Assembly (NCBI GenBank): GCA_024642205.1
Contig: JAHEBQ010000011.1
Location: 1 to 64,000, forward strand
Reading direction: 5' to 3'
Source of the DNA: Planctomycetaceae bacterium
GTDB taxonomy: Bacteria; Planctomycetota; Planctomycetia; Pirellulales; Pirellulaceae
Length of the DNA stretch: 64,000 bases
Shown here: one piece after another, positions 52,885 through 63,406 of the stretch
How positions within the stretch are numbered: position 1 is the stretch's first letter
How the letters are laid out: the number at the start of each line of letters is the position of its first letter
Position numbers and translations under genes: made by a program
The notes under the pieces: model-generated
Database searches by the model: none
What the model saw: only the letters and a program-made list of their open reading frames with translations
Told to the model about the DNA's origin: nothing

Positions 52885-54125
52885 TAAATAATTCCAGGTT
52901 GCGAAACGTCGATGCCTTTGAGCTTCATCTTCAGTTCTTCTTTGTTGGGTGCGACCTGGAACGCCGTGGGACGGTCGATGAGTTCGTCATCGATCAGGCC
53001 TTTGAGGCTCATCGTAAAGTCCTGCATGCCTTCCTCCGCACCGATCCGAATTGCGTCACTCAGGTTGTGGTCGCGTTCTTCAAGGATCAACTTCTTGACG
53101 GTCGGGTTGAACGTCATGATTTCACACGTCGGAACCCGTCCGATTTTGGGGTCAATGGCTTTGAGCAGCTTCTGAGCCACAATCGCCTTCATGTTCATGG
53201 CGATGGCACCCCGGATCGCGCCGTGCATTTCTTCGGGGAACAGATCGAGAATACGTCCGATCGTCGACGGCGCGGTCGAGGCGTGAATGGTCCCGAACAC
53301 CAAGTGCCCGGTTTCCGCGGCGTGAATCGCCGTCATGAAGGTCTCTTCGTCTCGCAGTTCGCCGACGAGGATGATGTCCGGGTCTTCACGAACCGCGTGC
53401 TTCATGCCGACACCAAAATCGACGACGTCGATTCCGACTTCACGCTGGTTGATCAGGCACTTGTCATCGGTGAACACGAATTCAATCGGGTCTTCCAGCG
53501 TGAGAATGTGTTTTGAGTAGATGCGATTGATGTAGTTCAACATCGATGCGATCGTGGTACTCTTGCCCGAGCCGGTGACACCTGCGAGCAGGATCATTCC
53601 CTGATCAAAATGACACAGCGTTTCCATTGCCGGAGGCAGGTAGAGGCCTTCGAAGTTCGGAATGAAATTGTTCACACGCCGTGCCACCAGTCCGATTTTT
53701 CCCAGCTGTTGAAGCATGTTGACACGGAATCGCCAATTTACACCGTCGACATCGATTGTGTACGCAAAGTCAGCTCCGCCCTCGTGATCGAAAATATCGC
53801 GAGTCCGCTCGTTCATCATGGGAAACAACAGTCGAGCCATTTCTTCGACTTCGACCGGTGCCCGGTTCAGTTCTTTCAACGTGCCGTTGACGCGGACGAT
53901 CGGCGGTTTGCCTACTTTCATGTGAAGGTCGGAACCTTCGAGCTTGACCAGGGCCCGCAGGTACTTATCAACCGGTTTTTCGGTTTGCTTTTCGACAAAC
54001 CGGCTGACCATTCGCTCAACCGCCTCATCTTCACGCTCTTGCAGCGTCTTGCCGTTAGAAACGCCGTTCGACGCGTCCGAGCTTTTCGTTTGAGAGTTCG
54101 GTGTTTTTTCTTTCGGCTTGGACAT
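52884..54125 (-). CDS. pilT: PilT-like twitching motility/retraction ATPase
   Basis: LLAGVTGSGKSTTIASMLNYIN, LEDPIEFVF, REDPDIILVGELRDEETFMTAIHAAETGHLVFGTIHA. Confidence 0.92.
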   Translation of the reverse strand: MSKPKEKTPNSQTKSSDASNGVSNGKTLQEREDEAVERMVSRFVEKQTEKPVDKYLRALVKLEGSDLHMKVGKPPIVRVNGTLKELNRAPVEVEEMARLLFPMMNERTRDIFDHEGGADFAYTIDVDGVNWRFRVNMLQQLGKIGLVARRVNNFIPNFEGLYLPPAMETLCHFDQGMILLAGVTGSGKSTTIASMLNYINRIYSKHILTLEDPIEFVFTDDKCLINQREVGIDVVDFGVGMKHAVREDPDIILVGELRDEETFMTAIHAAETGHLVFGTIHASTAPSTIGRILDLFPEEMHGAIRGAIAMNMKAIVAQKLLKAIDPKIGRVPTCEIMTFNPTVKKLILEERDHNLSDAIRIGAEEGMQDFTMSLKGLIDDELIDRPTAFQVAPNKEELKMKLKGIDVSQPGII

Positions 54126-54656
54126 CGTGATTCTTCCAATATATGTTGAACTGACGAAACGGTCAGTGATCTGGTCCGTCTATCCACTTTTCAAACGATC
54201 CGTTTGAAGTTTCTCAAAGTTCGGCCAGCCTATCACGGTTCTGGACCTCAGCGTCCATGGCGATCTATTTCGTAAATGCTGGCAGCGGGAGACTTTGTGC
54301 CCCAACGCGGCGGATGTTCGCTGCGTTAATCATAACTTCTGAATAATACCAGTTGGGGCAAATTGAAACCGATCTTTTACTTTAGGCGGGGCCGGGAAAA
54401 CGGTCAACCAATCCACGGTTTTTACCGACAATTCGCCAAAATAATCGTTATCATCCTGCCAGTTGACGTTCGCCGCACCGGTCCGGGTTGCCAGTCGCCG
54501 AAAAGGCCGTGATCGGTCCAATCCACGTTCTCTTCGGACGTTCATACCGGCTCGACCGCTTGACCAGATTCCGCCGGAGTAAACAATCAGATGGTTGAGA
54601 AATCTCAACTGGCAACCAGTAATTTTTCGCCCCAACTAACGGCAAGACACGATTCC

Positions 54657-55758
54657 ATGGATTCCGAACTAACCGACCGATCGCAAGCGATTCTTCAGCG
54701 CATCACGCAACTTCGAGACAGTCTTTGACTACGATGCAAAACGAACGTCCATTGCCGGGATAGAAGCACAGATGGCGGCCCCCAATTTTTGGGATAATCA
54801 GGAGTCTGCCCAGGAAACGGTCGGGCGTCTCAAATCAGTGAAAGCCATTGTGGATCCGATGACCGAGCTCAATGCATCCGGTGAGGATCTTGAAGCCTTG
54901 ATCGAAATGGCGGAAGAAGACCGCTCGATCGAGACCGAAATTCGCCGGGAAATTGAGTCGTTGGAAGAACGACTGGACCGTCTTGAACTCAAGGCACTGC
55001 TCAATGGCCCGTACGACAATTCCGGGGCAATTCTGACGATCCACGCCCGTGATGGCGGCACCGATGCAAATGACTGGGCCGAGATGATGCTTCGCATGTA
55101 TACGTCATGGGCTCAGAAAAACGATTACGAAGTTGTTTTGTTCGATCGCAATGACAATGACGAAGCCGGCATCAATAGCGCTTCGATCGCGATTCGCGGC
55201 CCGATGGCCTACGGCTATCTCAAAAGCGAAACCGGTTTGCATCGCCTGGTCAGAATCAGCCCTTTCAATTCCGAAGGCAAGCGTCAAACGAGTTTCGCAG
55301 CGGTCGATGTCTCCCCGGAGATTTCTGATAACGTCGAGATCGACATCGATGAGAAAGATGTGCGCGTCGATACCTTTCGCGCCAGTGGAGCTGGTGGACA
55401 ACACGTCAATAAAACCGACAGTGCGATTCGGCTGACACATCTTCCCACCGCGACCGTCGTCCAATGTCAAAGCCAACGCAGCCAGCATAAGAATCGGGCC
55501 CAAGCCTGGAAAATGCTGCGCGCACAACTGGCCCGCTTGCAGGACGAGAAGCGGGAGGCCGAAGAAGCTGTCAAATACCAAAACAAATCCCGTGTCGGAT
55601 TCGGATCGCAAATCCGCAACTACTTTCAACACCCCGACCAGCGCGTCAAGGATACGCGAACCGGTTACAGCATGGGCGACTTCCACAAGGTTCTCGATGG
55701 AGAAATCCAGGGCTTCCTCGATGCGTTGCTGAACTGGCGTGCGAAAACAGAACGCTAG
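54657..55758 (+). CDS. prfB: Peptide chain release factor 2 with programmed +1 frameshift (ORF1 54657-54728, ORF2 from 54727)
   Basis: MDSELTDRSQAILQRITQLRDSL-stop at CTT TGA C (54723-54729); +1 frame continues LDYDAKRTSIAGIEAQMAAPNFWDNQESAQ...; GAGGQHVNKTDSAIRLTHLP. Confidence 0.93.
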
Positions 55759-56077
55759 CGCACCTTCAAGATTTTTTTGGGTAGCGGACGAGGTCGCAAG
55801 CCCTTTTGTTCTAGAATACGAGGACTCGTCGCCTCCTCCACTACATCCAACCCTGGTTCCTGGATATCACAGAACCTTAGTTGGTACCGGCCCGGGTGGA
55901 CGGCGGTGGAATCACTTCCCGAAAACGTCTGCAGGCGAGCCGCATTCGCTCGCTTGGGGGTACGAAACATGGTGGCCACTTGATTTGTGAATCTTACCCG
56001 CGATGGTTGCCATCTTTTCAGGCTGCTCATGGCATGCCATGGAACGAAAACATCCACCCGATCTCAATGAAACCGAA

Positions 56078-56698
56078 ATGACAGAACAAATCGAGATCCA
56101 AACCACGCGCCAACGTTCGACGATCAAACTTCGGTTTGATCGCGGCGAGGATCGCTGGCGGCATTGCCTGGTCCTGGCAAGCGGAGATTCGGAATTCGGA
56201 ATCATGTCCAGCGTGGAAGGGACGCCCGAACAGAATTTCCCACCAAGCGCCCCCCTTCAGGACGCAAGCCGGCATCGCCTGGAACAGGGTGAAGCTGTCC
56301 TCTGCGTGGGAATGGCGGGCCAAAGCCATTGGTCTGCGGCTTTTTCGGTGGAACACGAGGGGCCAGCGGAATCGATCAAGTCAGACTTGGCGTGCCTTCA
56401 AAAAACGACCACACCCGGTGCCCACCTGGGTTCAACGTATCAGTTGAATTTGCCGTGTCGGGTTCAATCCTTCAACGAACGCTGTCTCGAGATCCGGCTG
56501 GAGAACCAAAACACTTTTGTTGTCGAGGCGTTGTCAGGTAACGATTTCCAGACAGTTTTTGAATTGAATGATCGGACATTCCGGGTCATGCCGAGCCAGG
56601 TTTCCACCAGCCCGGTCATCGCAACGCGGTGGGGATTCATGGTGACCAACAAGTGCGAGACAAGTCCGGATGACATTTCTGACCTGGAGCAACGTTAA
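56078..56698 (+). CDS. Hypothetical protein
   Basis: ORF 56003..56698; candidate start MTEQIEIQTTRQRSTIKLRF; no family recognised. Confidence 0.5.
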   Translation: MTEQIEIQTTRQRSTIKLRFDRGEDRWRHCLVLASGDSEFGIMSSVEGTPEQNFPPSAPLQDASRHRLEQGEAVLCVGMAGQSHWSAAFSVEHEGPAESIKSDLACLQKTTTPGAHLGSTYQLNLPCRVQSFNERCLEIRLENQNTFVVEALSGNDFQTVFELNDRTFRVMPSQVSTSPVIATRWGFMVTNKCETSPDDISDLEQR

Positions 56699-56821
56699 GT
56701 CGGTTGTTACGTTTGTACGCCTGATGCCGCTGCAACCGATAGCCAGCAAGAACCATCGACACTACCGATCAACGGGTGATTGCCAGTATCGATCGTTCGG
56801 GTGAAACACCGGCCTGCGAGC

Positions 56822-57388
56822 TCACGCCACGGCGGTTGCCAGCACGGCAAATCTCGGGTTTTCGCGAATCGAATCGAAGTCCGATTCCTTGGCCACGTGT
56901 TCGCGAAATTCAGAATTCAAGTCAAGCGCGAATGTCAGATGCATCAGCGCCAGGTCGACTTTTCGACCCAATGCGCAATAGCATGCCAGGTTGTAATGAG
57001 CGATCCCACTTTCCGCATCGAGCTCGACGGCCGACTGCATTGTTTCGATCGCCCGCTCCAGTTGATCCGAGCGTTTATAGCACCAGGCCAGAGCGAGGTA
57101 GGTGTGCAAGTTGTCCGGGTCCAGTTTGTTGGATTGCTCGAAAAAATGAATTGCCCGGAGTGGCTGTTTGGCGGCCCGGTAAGCCTGGCCTTTGAGAAAC
57201 AGGACATAGGGCTTGTGACCCAGCGGATTCTTGATCTTCTCGAGGCACTGCAATGCGCGATTCGTCAACGACTCGCGCAATCCGTTTTCCAGAGGCCAGC
57301 GATCTTCCAGGGCCATAGCCAAATCGAGATAGCCTTCGGCCATTCGGATATTCTGTCGACGTTGGATTTGTTTCAGGGTAGCCATCAT
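56822..57388 (-). CDS. TPR-repeat protein
   Basis: 188 aa; tetratricopeptide-like AIHFFEQSNKLDPDNLHTYLALAWCYKRSDQLERAIETMQSAVELDAESGIAHYNLACYCAL. Confidence 0.75.
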   Translation of the reverse strand: MMATLKQIQRRQNIRMAEGYLDLAMALEDRWPLENGLRESLTNRALQCLEKIKNPLGHKPYVLFLKGQAYRAAKQPLRAIHFFEQSNKLDPDNLHTYLALAWCYKRSDQLERAIETMQSAVELDAESGIAHYNLACYCALGRKVDLALMHLTFALDLNSEFREHVAKESDFDSIRENPRFAVLATAVA

Positions 57389-57813
57389 TCAACAAGACGT
57401 AAAAACTGGCTTGAGGAAGTGATCGAGATCTCCAGCGGAAAGTCCGTAACGCCCCGCCAGATGTGCTCGATGAAAGAATCGCCTTATCTGTTAACAGTTT
57501 AGTAGCGCGTTGGAAAATCGCAGCACGAAAATTGCGAATTAGGCCGTAACTCCTTTGATTCCAGGGCACAAAAACTTCGCCTCCAATCCGCCAGTTTGTA
57601 ACGATAATCCGGGCTTGTCGTTTCGTTCCCATTGATGCATGAAATCAACACCGGGATCACGTGTTGATTTTTTTCCACCTCGCAGAACGTGTTTCAAAGG
57701 CAAATTCCATCATTTTTCAACTCTCAGCGATGGCATGGTGTTTGCGATTGAATACTGATCCTCATGCCGCGGTCCCAGTCGGGATGAACTCCCATCGTTC
57801 TTTTGAGACCCAA

Positions 57814-58182
57814 ATGTCAAAACACGTTCGCAGAGCCACATCATTGGTCGCATTGGTTTGCGCTACCACATTAGCTGCCGTTTGGGTTTTTACGACCTTC
57901 ACGATTGCATCCGGGCGAATGCAGATTGACGGGAGTCGCCCGCGGGGTCTCGCCACGTCGGCCGACATCGATTCGACTTGGCGACATACGAAATTCGGAT
58001 GGCAGGATTCAGCCCGTTGGCCAGTAGCAGATTCCTTTGCGCCCGTCAAAACAATAGAACTGCTTCACCCCTTCGTCTGGGCGGGAATCGTGCTGTTTGC
58101 CGTGATCGGTACGATGATCTGGGCGTCGAGCGAATGGGAGATTGCCCGGCTGTTTGGGAGCGATGAAGCACCTGCCGAGTAG
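57814..58182 (+). CDS. Small hypothetical membrane protein
   Basis: ORF 57661..58182; two TM segments (SLVALVCATTLAAVWVFTTF; PFVWAGIVLFAVIGTMIW). Confidence 0.5.
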   Translation: MSKHVRRATSLVALVCATTLAAVWVFTTFTIASGRMQIDGSRPRGLATSADIDSTWRHTKFGWQDSARWPVADSFAPVKTIELLHPFVWAGIVLFAVIGTMIWASSEWEIARLFGSDEAPAE

Positions 58183-58448
58183 TCGCGTCGACTCAGCCGA
58201 TGGATTGCCTCTTTGACGGAAGCGGATGCATGATCCGTCGCACGCATGCCCGGGACGAACTCATCGAATTGCGTCACCGTCTGTTACACCGGAACTGTAA
58301 CAAGTCATTGATGTCGATGAATTGCTGTCAGTCCCCGCAACCTTGGACCGAGATCGAACCAGACCAGGACGTCACTTTGCATGGTTTGTCGAGGGTGAAA
58401 GATGTCGGGTAGGGGAACGGGTTGCGGGGCTGCAGAACCAACGAACGT

Positions 58449-59453
58449 TTACCGGCCTTTTGCAAACGAAACAATCATTCGTTCGACGGCCCGCAAGATG
58501 GTCTCCATATGGGGAATGGTCGGGTCTGAGTCAGAACGAGTATTGATAAGGATGTTCATATTCGGATTCACTTCGAACAGAATGAGCTCATTGTCTTCGT
58601 TGATATTGCAGTCAACTCCGAAGTAATCCAGTTTCGTCGTGCGATGCAAAGCCGATATCGCGGACTGGAGATTCGAACGTGATGAGTGGTCAAATGAGGC
58701 AAGCCAACTCGCTTCTTCGTTGGCCAATTCCGGGTGTTTCGCCATGGTCTCACGGCTGGCAGCGTGAATCAGCCACGTATCATTGATGATCAGGTGTCTT
58801 GGATAAGCGACCCCGTCGACTACTGCCAAACGGTACTTGCGATAGAATCCATCAGGACTCTTGAAATCGATGAACTCAGTGACATAGAAGTCACGACCAT
58901 CCAGTGGCAACGCGTGCAATGGCTTGATATCGCTTGCCTCTTCAAGGCGTACCAGCGTTTTACCACCGTGTTCCCCAGCCAAACGCACAAGCAACGGATA
59001 ACGAAGGTTGTTTTCAATTGCCAATTCAGAAACCTGCTCCGGTTCCGTCAATTGACATTTCACTGTCTTGGGGACCAGGATACTGTCACAATTAACACTC
59101 TTTGAAACGTAGTCACGCGCGGTACGCGGGATGAATTCGGGTTTGTTGATGACCGGCGTTGCATATCCATCGAAGAATTTTTTTGCTCGAGACAACGCAA
59201 TGCCGTGCGTGTCCGGGTCGCTGATCTCATTGAAGGCGACATCCGATTTTCTCACGGATTCGAGCGGTATCTCGGGTCCCTCTCCCATCAACAGCAGGCC
59301 GCCCGCGACCGTTACTTCGGATGACGGTCGTCTCTTGATTGCCTGCATCACGTTCGAACCGCCCAAAACGGACAGGGAAAGACCGCTTCGAGAATGGACC
59401 GCTGTGGCCGCGTTGTTGTCAGGTAATCCACTAACAAATAATACTCGAACCAT
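58449..59453 (-). CDS. ATP-grasp-like protein
   Basis: NNLRYPLLVRLAGEHGGKTLVRLEEASD...FYVTEFIDFKSPDGFYRKYRLAVVDGVAYPRHLIINDTWLIHA...DYFGVDCNINEDNELILFEVNPNMN. Confidence 0.75.
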   Translation of the reverse strand: MVRVLFVSGLPDNNAATAVHSRSGLSLSVLGGSNVMQAIKRRPSSEVTVAGGLLLMGEGPEIPLESVRKSDVAFNEISDPDTHGIALSRAKKFFDGYATPVINKPEFIPRTARDYVSKSVNCDSILVPKTVKCQLTEPEQVSELAIENNLRYPLLVRLAGEHGGKTLVRLEEASDIKPLHALPLDGRDFYVTEFIDFKSPDGFYRKYRLAVVDGVAYPRHLIINDTWLIHAASRETMAKHPELANEEASWLASFDHSSRSNLQSAISALHRTTKLDYFGVDCNINEDNELILFEVNPNMNILINTRSDSDPTIPHMETILRAVERMIVSFAKGR

Positions 59454-59730
59454 GTCACGAATGTCTCTCTGAAGGATGAACGGTTAGTTCGACTTTCCAG
59501 CTTCAGCCAACGCCAGGCTTCGAGCCGGCATTGTACTGGATCAGTCAACCGAGTTGACAATTCTGGCTTAGAAGCATCGGTAGCCTTTTTTTTGGCAAAA
59601 AATGTCCAAGACTCATGGTTGCCGATTCATGACTGTACCTCGAATTGAGGTTGCTGGCAGGCTTGAATCGGGACACCATGTACGGTCTTGGCGTTCTCAT
59701 ACGAATCCGCGTCTGGTATTCTAACGGGTC

Positions 59731-60480
59731 ATGACGAATTACGAGGACATTTTCCAGCTTCGCGGTCATCTGTACAACAAGGCGACCGCGATGTGCCCGA
59801 CAGCTCGCGAGGCGGAAAGGGCTGCGCTACTCGAACTGCTGCAAGCTCAAGAGGGTCAGGTCATCCTCGATGCCCCAGCCGGAGGTGGGTACGTTGCGGA
59901 CGGATTGAGGGAGCAGTTCGGCGACCGGCTGCATGTCATCTGCGTCGAGCCTTCAAAGCAGTTCGCCGCCGTGATCGACCCGGCCTTTGAAATACGTAAC
60001 GAATCGCTCACCTGTCTCAGCCTGCCGGACGCGAGCATCGATGGCGTTGCGAGTCTGGCAGGACTACATCATTTCGTTGACAAGACGCCGGTCTTTCGCG
60101 AATGGGCCAGGCTCCTCCGCCCCCAGGGTCGTTGCGCTGTCGCAGACGTGGAGATCAATACAGGAGTGGCCGAATTCCTCAATGGATTTGTGGATGCCAA
60201 TACCCCTGGTGGCCATGACGGATTATTTCTGGAACCAGGCAAGCTAAGCTGTTCGCTGAGCGAAGCGGGTTTTGCCTCTGTTGTTGAAGAGACCCGCGCC
60301 GTTCCTTGGGTGTTCCCTGACGAGGCAACGATGGTCCGGTTTTGTCACACTCTATTCGGGATTACCGACGCGACAGAAACTCAGGTGCACGACGCACTAC
60401 GGCGAACATTCACTATCGAAGAATCGGGCGACGGTGTCAGGATGCACTGGGAATTACGGTACGCAATCGCCATTCGGTAA
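59731..60480 (+). CDS. Class I SAM-dependent methyltransferase-like protein
   Basis: VILDAPAGGGYVADGLREQFGDRLHVICVEPS...LPDASIDGVASLAGLHHFVDKTPVFREWARLLRPQGRCAVADVE. Confidence 0.8.
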   Translation: MTNYEDIFQLRGHLYNKATAMCPTAREAERAALLELLQAQEGQVILDAPAGGGYVADGLREQFGDRLHVICVEPSKQFAAVIDPAFEIRNESLTCLSLPDASIDGVASLAGLHHFVDKTPVFREWARLLRPQGRCAVADVEINTGVAEFLNGFVDANTPGGHDGLFLEPGKLSCSLSEAGFASVVEETRAVPWVFPDEATMVRFCHTLFGITDATETQVHDALRRTFTIEESGDGVRMHWELRYAIAIR

Positions 60481-60562
60481 ACAGACTATTGGGACGATTG
60501 AGAGTGCTGGCGGTCTTTTTTCGTGACTCATTCCGGCAATGAGCGAATCGCATCTGAAGCGA

Positions 60563-61813
60563 TCAAACGGTGATTCCGGCAGCCGGCACGGGAAAGTGCT
60601 GACAGAGTTCACTTACTTCGCCACGGAGGCGGCTCAATCGTGACGAATCTTCAGGATGGGAAAGTGCTTCCACGATCCAACGGCCGACCTGTTTCATTTG
60701 ATCGACACCCATGCCGCGCGTTGTCAGTGCGGGCGTCCCGATTCGAATACCGCTCGGATCCATTGGTTTTCGCTCGTCGTAGGGAATCATGTTCTTGTTG
60801 ACAGTAATGCCACAGGCTCCCAGGGCGTTTTCGGCGACCGTTCCACCAATGCCTTTGGGCGTTACATCGACCAGAATCAAATGATTGTCGGTCCCGCCGC
60901 TGACCAGCGAGAGTCCGCCGCTGTGCAATGTTTCAGCCAGGGCCTTGGCGTTTGCTTTGACTTCCTTCGCATAGGATCTGAATGCCGGTTGCATCGCTTC
61001 ACGGAAACAAACCGCTTTGCCAGCCATGACGTGCATCAGGGGTCCGCCCTGCATACCAGGGAAAACGCTGGAGTTGATTTTCTTCGCATATCCTTTTTTG
61101 CACAAAACCAGTCCACCGCGCGGGCCGCGAAGCGTCTTATGAGTCGTCGTGGACACGAAATCCGCCACTGGCACCGGGTCGTCGTGTTCACCTCCGGCGA
61201 CCAGTCCGGCATAGTGAGCCATGTCAACGAACAACATGGCGCCGATTTCGTCCGCGATCTCTTTAAACTTTGCATGCGGGATCTCACGGGGGTAAGCGCT
61301 GGCTCCGGCGACGATCATCTTTGGTTTGTGTTCTTTGGCCAGCGTCGCGATTTGGTCAAAATCGATCAAATGCGAATCACGGCAAACGCCGTAATGCACA
61401 AAGTTGTAAAGTTTACCCGACAGATTCAAATGCATGCCGTGCGTCAGATGGCCGCCGTGAGCCAGGTCGAGACCGAGTACCGTGTCACCGACATCGAGCG
61501 CGGTCAGGTAAACGGCCTGGTTGGCTTGCGACCCCGAGTGGGGTTGCACGTTGGCAAACTCGGCACCGAACAGCGCTTTGGCCCGGTCGCGGGCAATGTT
61601 CTCCGTCGCGTCGACGTGCTCGCAACCGCCGTAATATCTCCGGCCTGGATATCCCTCAGCATACTTGTTCGTCAAAACACTGCCCACGGCTTCCATCACC
61701 GCGGGACTGGTGTAGTTCTCGCTGGCAATCATCTCCAACCCATCCTGCTGCCGGAGGGATTCGTCATGGATGGTTTGCCAGAGTTCCGGGTCTTGCGATG
61801 GAAGGATATTCAT
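60563..61813 (-). CDS. glyA: Serine hydroxymethyltransferase
   Basis: [45 protein letters not shown]...[16 protein letters not shown]. Confidence 0.96.
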   Translation of the reverse strand: MNILPSQDPELWQTIHDESLRQQDGLEMIASENYTSPAVMEAVGSVLTNKYAEGYPGRRYYGGCEHVDATENIARDRAKALFGAEFANVQPHSGSQANQAVYLTALDVGDTVLGLDLAHGGHLTHGMHLNLSGKLYNFVHYGVCRDSHLIDFDQIATLAKEHKPKMIVAGASAYPREIPHAKFKEIADEIGAMLFVDMAHYAGLVAGGEHDDPVPVADFVSTTTHKTLRGPRGGLVLCKKGYAKKINSSVFPGMQGGPLMHVMAGKAVCFREAMQPAFRSYAKEVKANAKALAETLHSGGLSLVSGGTDNHLILVDVTPKGIGGTVAENALGACGITVNKNMIPYDERKPMDPSGIRIGTPALTTRGMGVDQMKQVGRWIVEALSHPEDSSRLSRLRGEVSELCQHFPVPAAGITV

Positions 61814-61880
61814 TGGTTGTCGTGGAAAATAAGGGCTGACGGCTGAATTTATCAATAAACTTGGATCGGGCGGTTAACGA

Positions 61881-63299
61881 CTATTTTAGTTTTTCAATCG
61901 TGACTTCCAAGGCGCCTTGGTTGTCATCCAGCGATGCAGGCGATTCGTTAATTCGCAAACAGAGAACGCCGTCGGATAGGGCCTCGATCTCCGCGTCTGA
62001 TCCGATCGGGAACGGGTCAAACAGACCCCTGACCTGGTCTTTGGCCGTTTTCCCTTCCAGGTCAAGGACCCCTGCGTGCAGCATTCCCAGCGGGCGACCC
62101 TGATAGTATCGAATGGTGATTCCGTTGCTTTGGCAATTCCAGAATTCGTTCAATTGTGCCTTGGCGACGACGAATTCACCGATGCCGGAAATACGAAACC
62201 GATCACCCCGTTTGACTTGTATGTCCGTGATTTGCCAGCTGCGATCGGATATGAGATTGAATCGGGTGCTGGCCGATCCAAACCGGGCCCCGATCGGCTT
62301 GGCACTCGTCAGACAGCCACGTTCAATTTCATAGCCGTACTCCATTTCATTGACAAACAGCTCCCAATCCCGTTCCAGCTCGGCTCGGTTGTCTTGAATC
62401 GAGCGGATAAAATGTTGATTGAATGCGGTTGAGTCCAGTTCGGCGATTTGCGGAAGTTTCTCAAACACGGCCTTTGTTTTCTCGTGTTTGGAAAAAAACT
62501 CACAACCGGCCCAGCTCCAGGCGTAGTAACGGACTTCCAGGAACGCGGTCGGCGGAATGTTCAGAACGTCAGTCAGCGACATGGCGGTTCCGGAAACGCG
62601 TTCGTCCTTGATCTGTTTGATACGGCCCCAGTTTTCCGATTCGCTTCGATCACGCAGTCGATAAAGCAATTGCAGTTTCTGTTCTTTCCAGCGGTGAACA
62701 GCCAGCAATTCGGCCATTCCCTCGCCGAACCAAGGCGAGCCGTAGCCGCGAAGAAACCAGAGCATGAACGCATGCGTGCCTTCGTGAATCAGGAGATGGC
62801 GGGTGTAATAATTGCCCGCTTGAAGGTAGAGCCAGAGGTTGTGACGCCGCTGGAATCCGGCTTTGAACCTGGGCAAATCACCGGGCATCAAACCAGCCTT
62901 CTGAAATCGGGAAGGGTCGTTTACGTCGGCAATCAGGAATGCACGGATTTTCCATTTCCTGGCTTTTTCCAGCCGGATGTTGAAATACGCGCACCATTGA
63001 TCGACCGCCTGGTCAAAGACATCGACCAACTCGTCAACTTTTTCCGGTTCGCGCACGTCGGTGTAGAGATCGAGGTGTTGCCCCGTGATTTTGCGGATGC
63101 CGGCGGTCTGGACCCGATCTTCATCAATCTCGAACGAGGCAGGAATTCCCGGATTGATTTCATGCATTGAGTCCAGCCAGTTTTCCTGGGAGAACGCAGG
63201 AGGGCCAAGCGAAACTCCCATTATTATCAACGCAATGAATCGGCCCCCGAGCATCAAGGGCAGTAGCGGAATTCGGTTTTTGTTTACAACGAGGGCCAT
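61881..63299 (-). CDS. Secreted gluzincin-like (HExxH) metallopeptidase-like protein
   Basis: ORF 61881..63413; signal peptide at 63299; LLIHEGTHAFMLWFLRGYGSPWFGEGMAELLAVH (HEGTH plus downstream E). Confidence 0.65.
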   Translation of the reverse strand: MALVVNKNRIPLLPLMLGGRFIALIIMGVSLGPPAFSQENWLDSMHEINPGIPASFEIDEDRVQTAGIRKITGQHLDLYTDVREPEKVDELVDVFDQAVDQWCAYFNIRLEKARKWKIRAFLIADVNDPSRFQKAGLMPGDLPRFKAGFQRRHNLWLYLQAGNYYTRHLLIHEGTHAFMLWFLRGYGSPWFGEGMAELLAVHRWKEQKLQLLYRLRDRSESENWGRIKQIKDERVSGTAMSLTDVLNIPPTAFLEVRYYAWSWAGCEFFSKHEKTKAVFEKLPQIAELDSTAFNQHFIRSIQDNRAELERDWELFVNEMEYGYEIERGCLTSAKPIGARFGSASTRFNLISDRSWQITDIQVKRGDRFRISGIGEFVVAKAQLNEFWNCQSNGITIRYYQGRPLGMLHAGVLDLEGKTAKDQVRGLFDPFPIGSDAEIEALSDGVLCLRINESPASLDDNQGALEVTIEKLK

Positions 63300-63406
63300 G
63301 GAGACAGTCGGGACTTTGGTTTCAATCCGATCTATAATTCGGATCAGCGTAACATTGAGCTGACAATGACTCCTATTGTAATCTAATGGAGGGACTCTTA
63401 CGTAGC

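Noticed and set aside
58200-58412. Small Cys-containing ORF (…MSMNCCQSPQPWTEIEPDQDVTLHGLSRVKDVG) near the ATP-grasp gene as a RiPP precursor
   Set aside because: No leader/core pattern, opposite strand to the ATP-grasp gene, overlaps no convincing ribosome-binding site; too speculative.
60656-61846. 396-aa plus-strand ORF
   Set aside because: Lies antisense within glyA, whose frame is unambiguous; shadow ORF of GC-biased codons.
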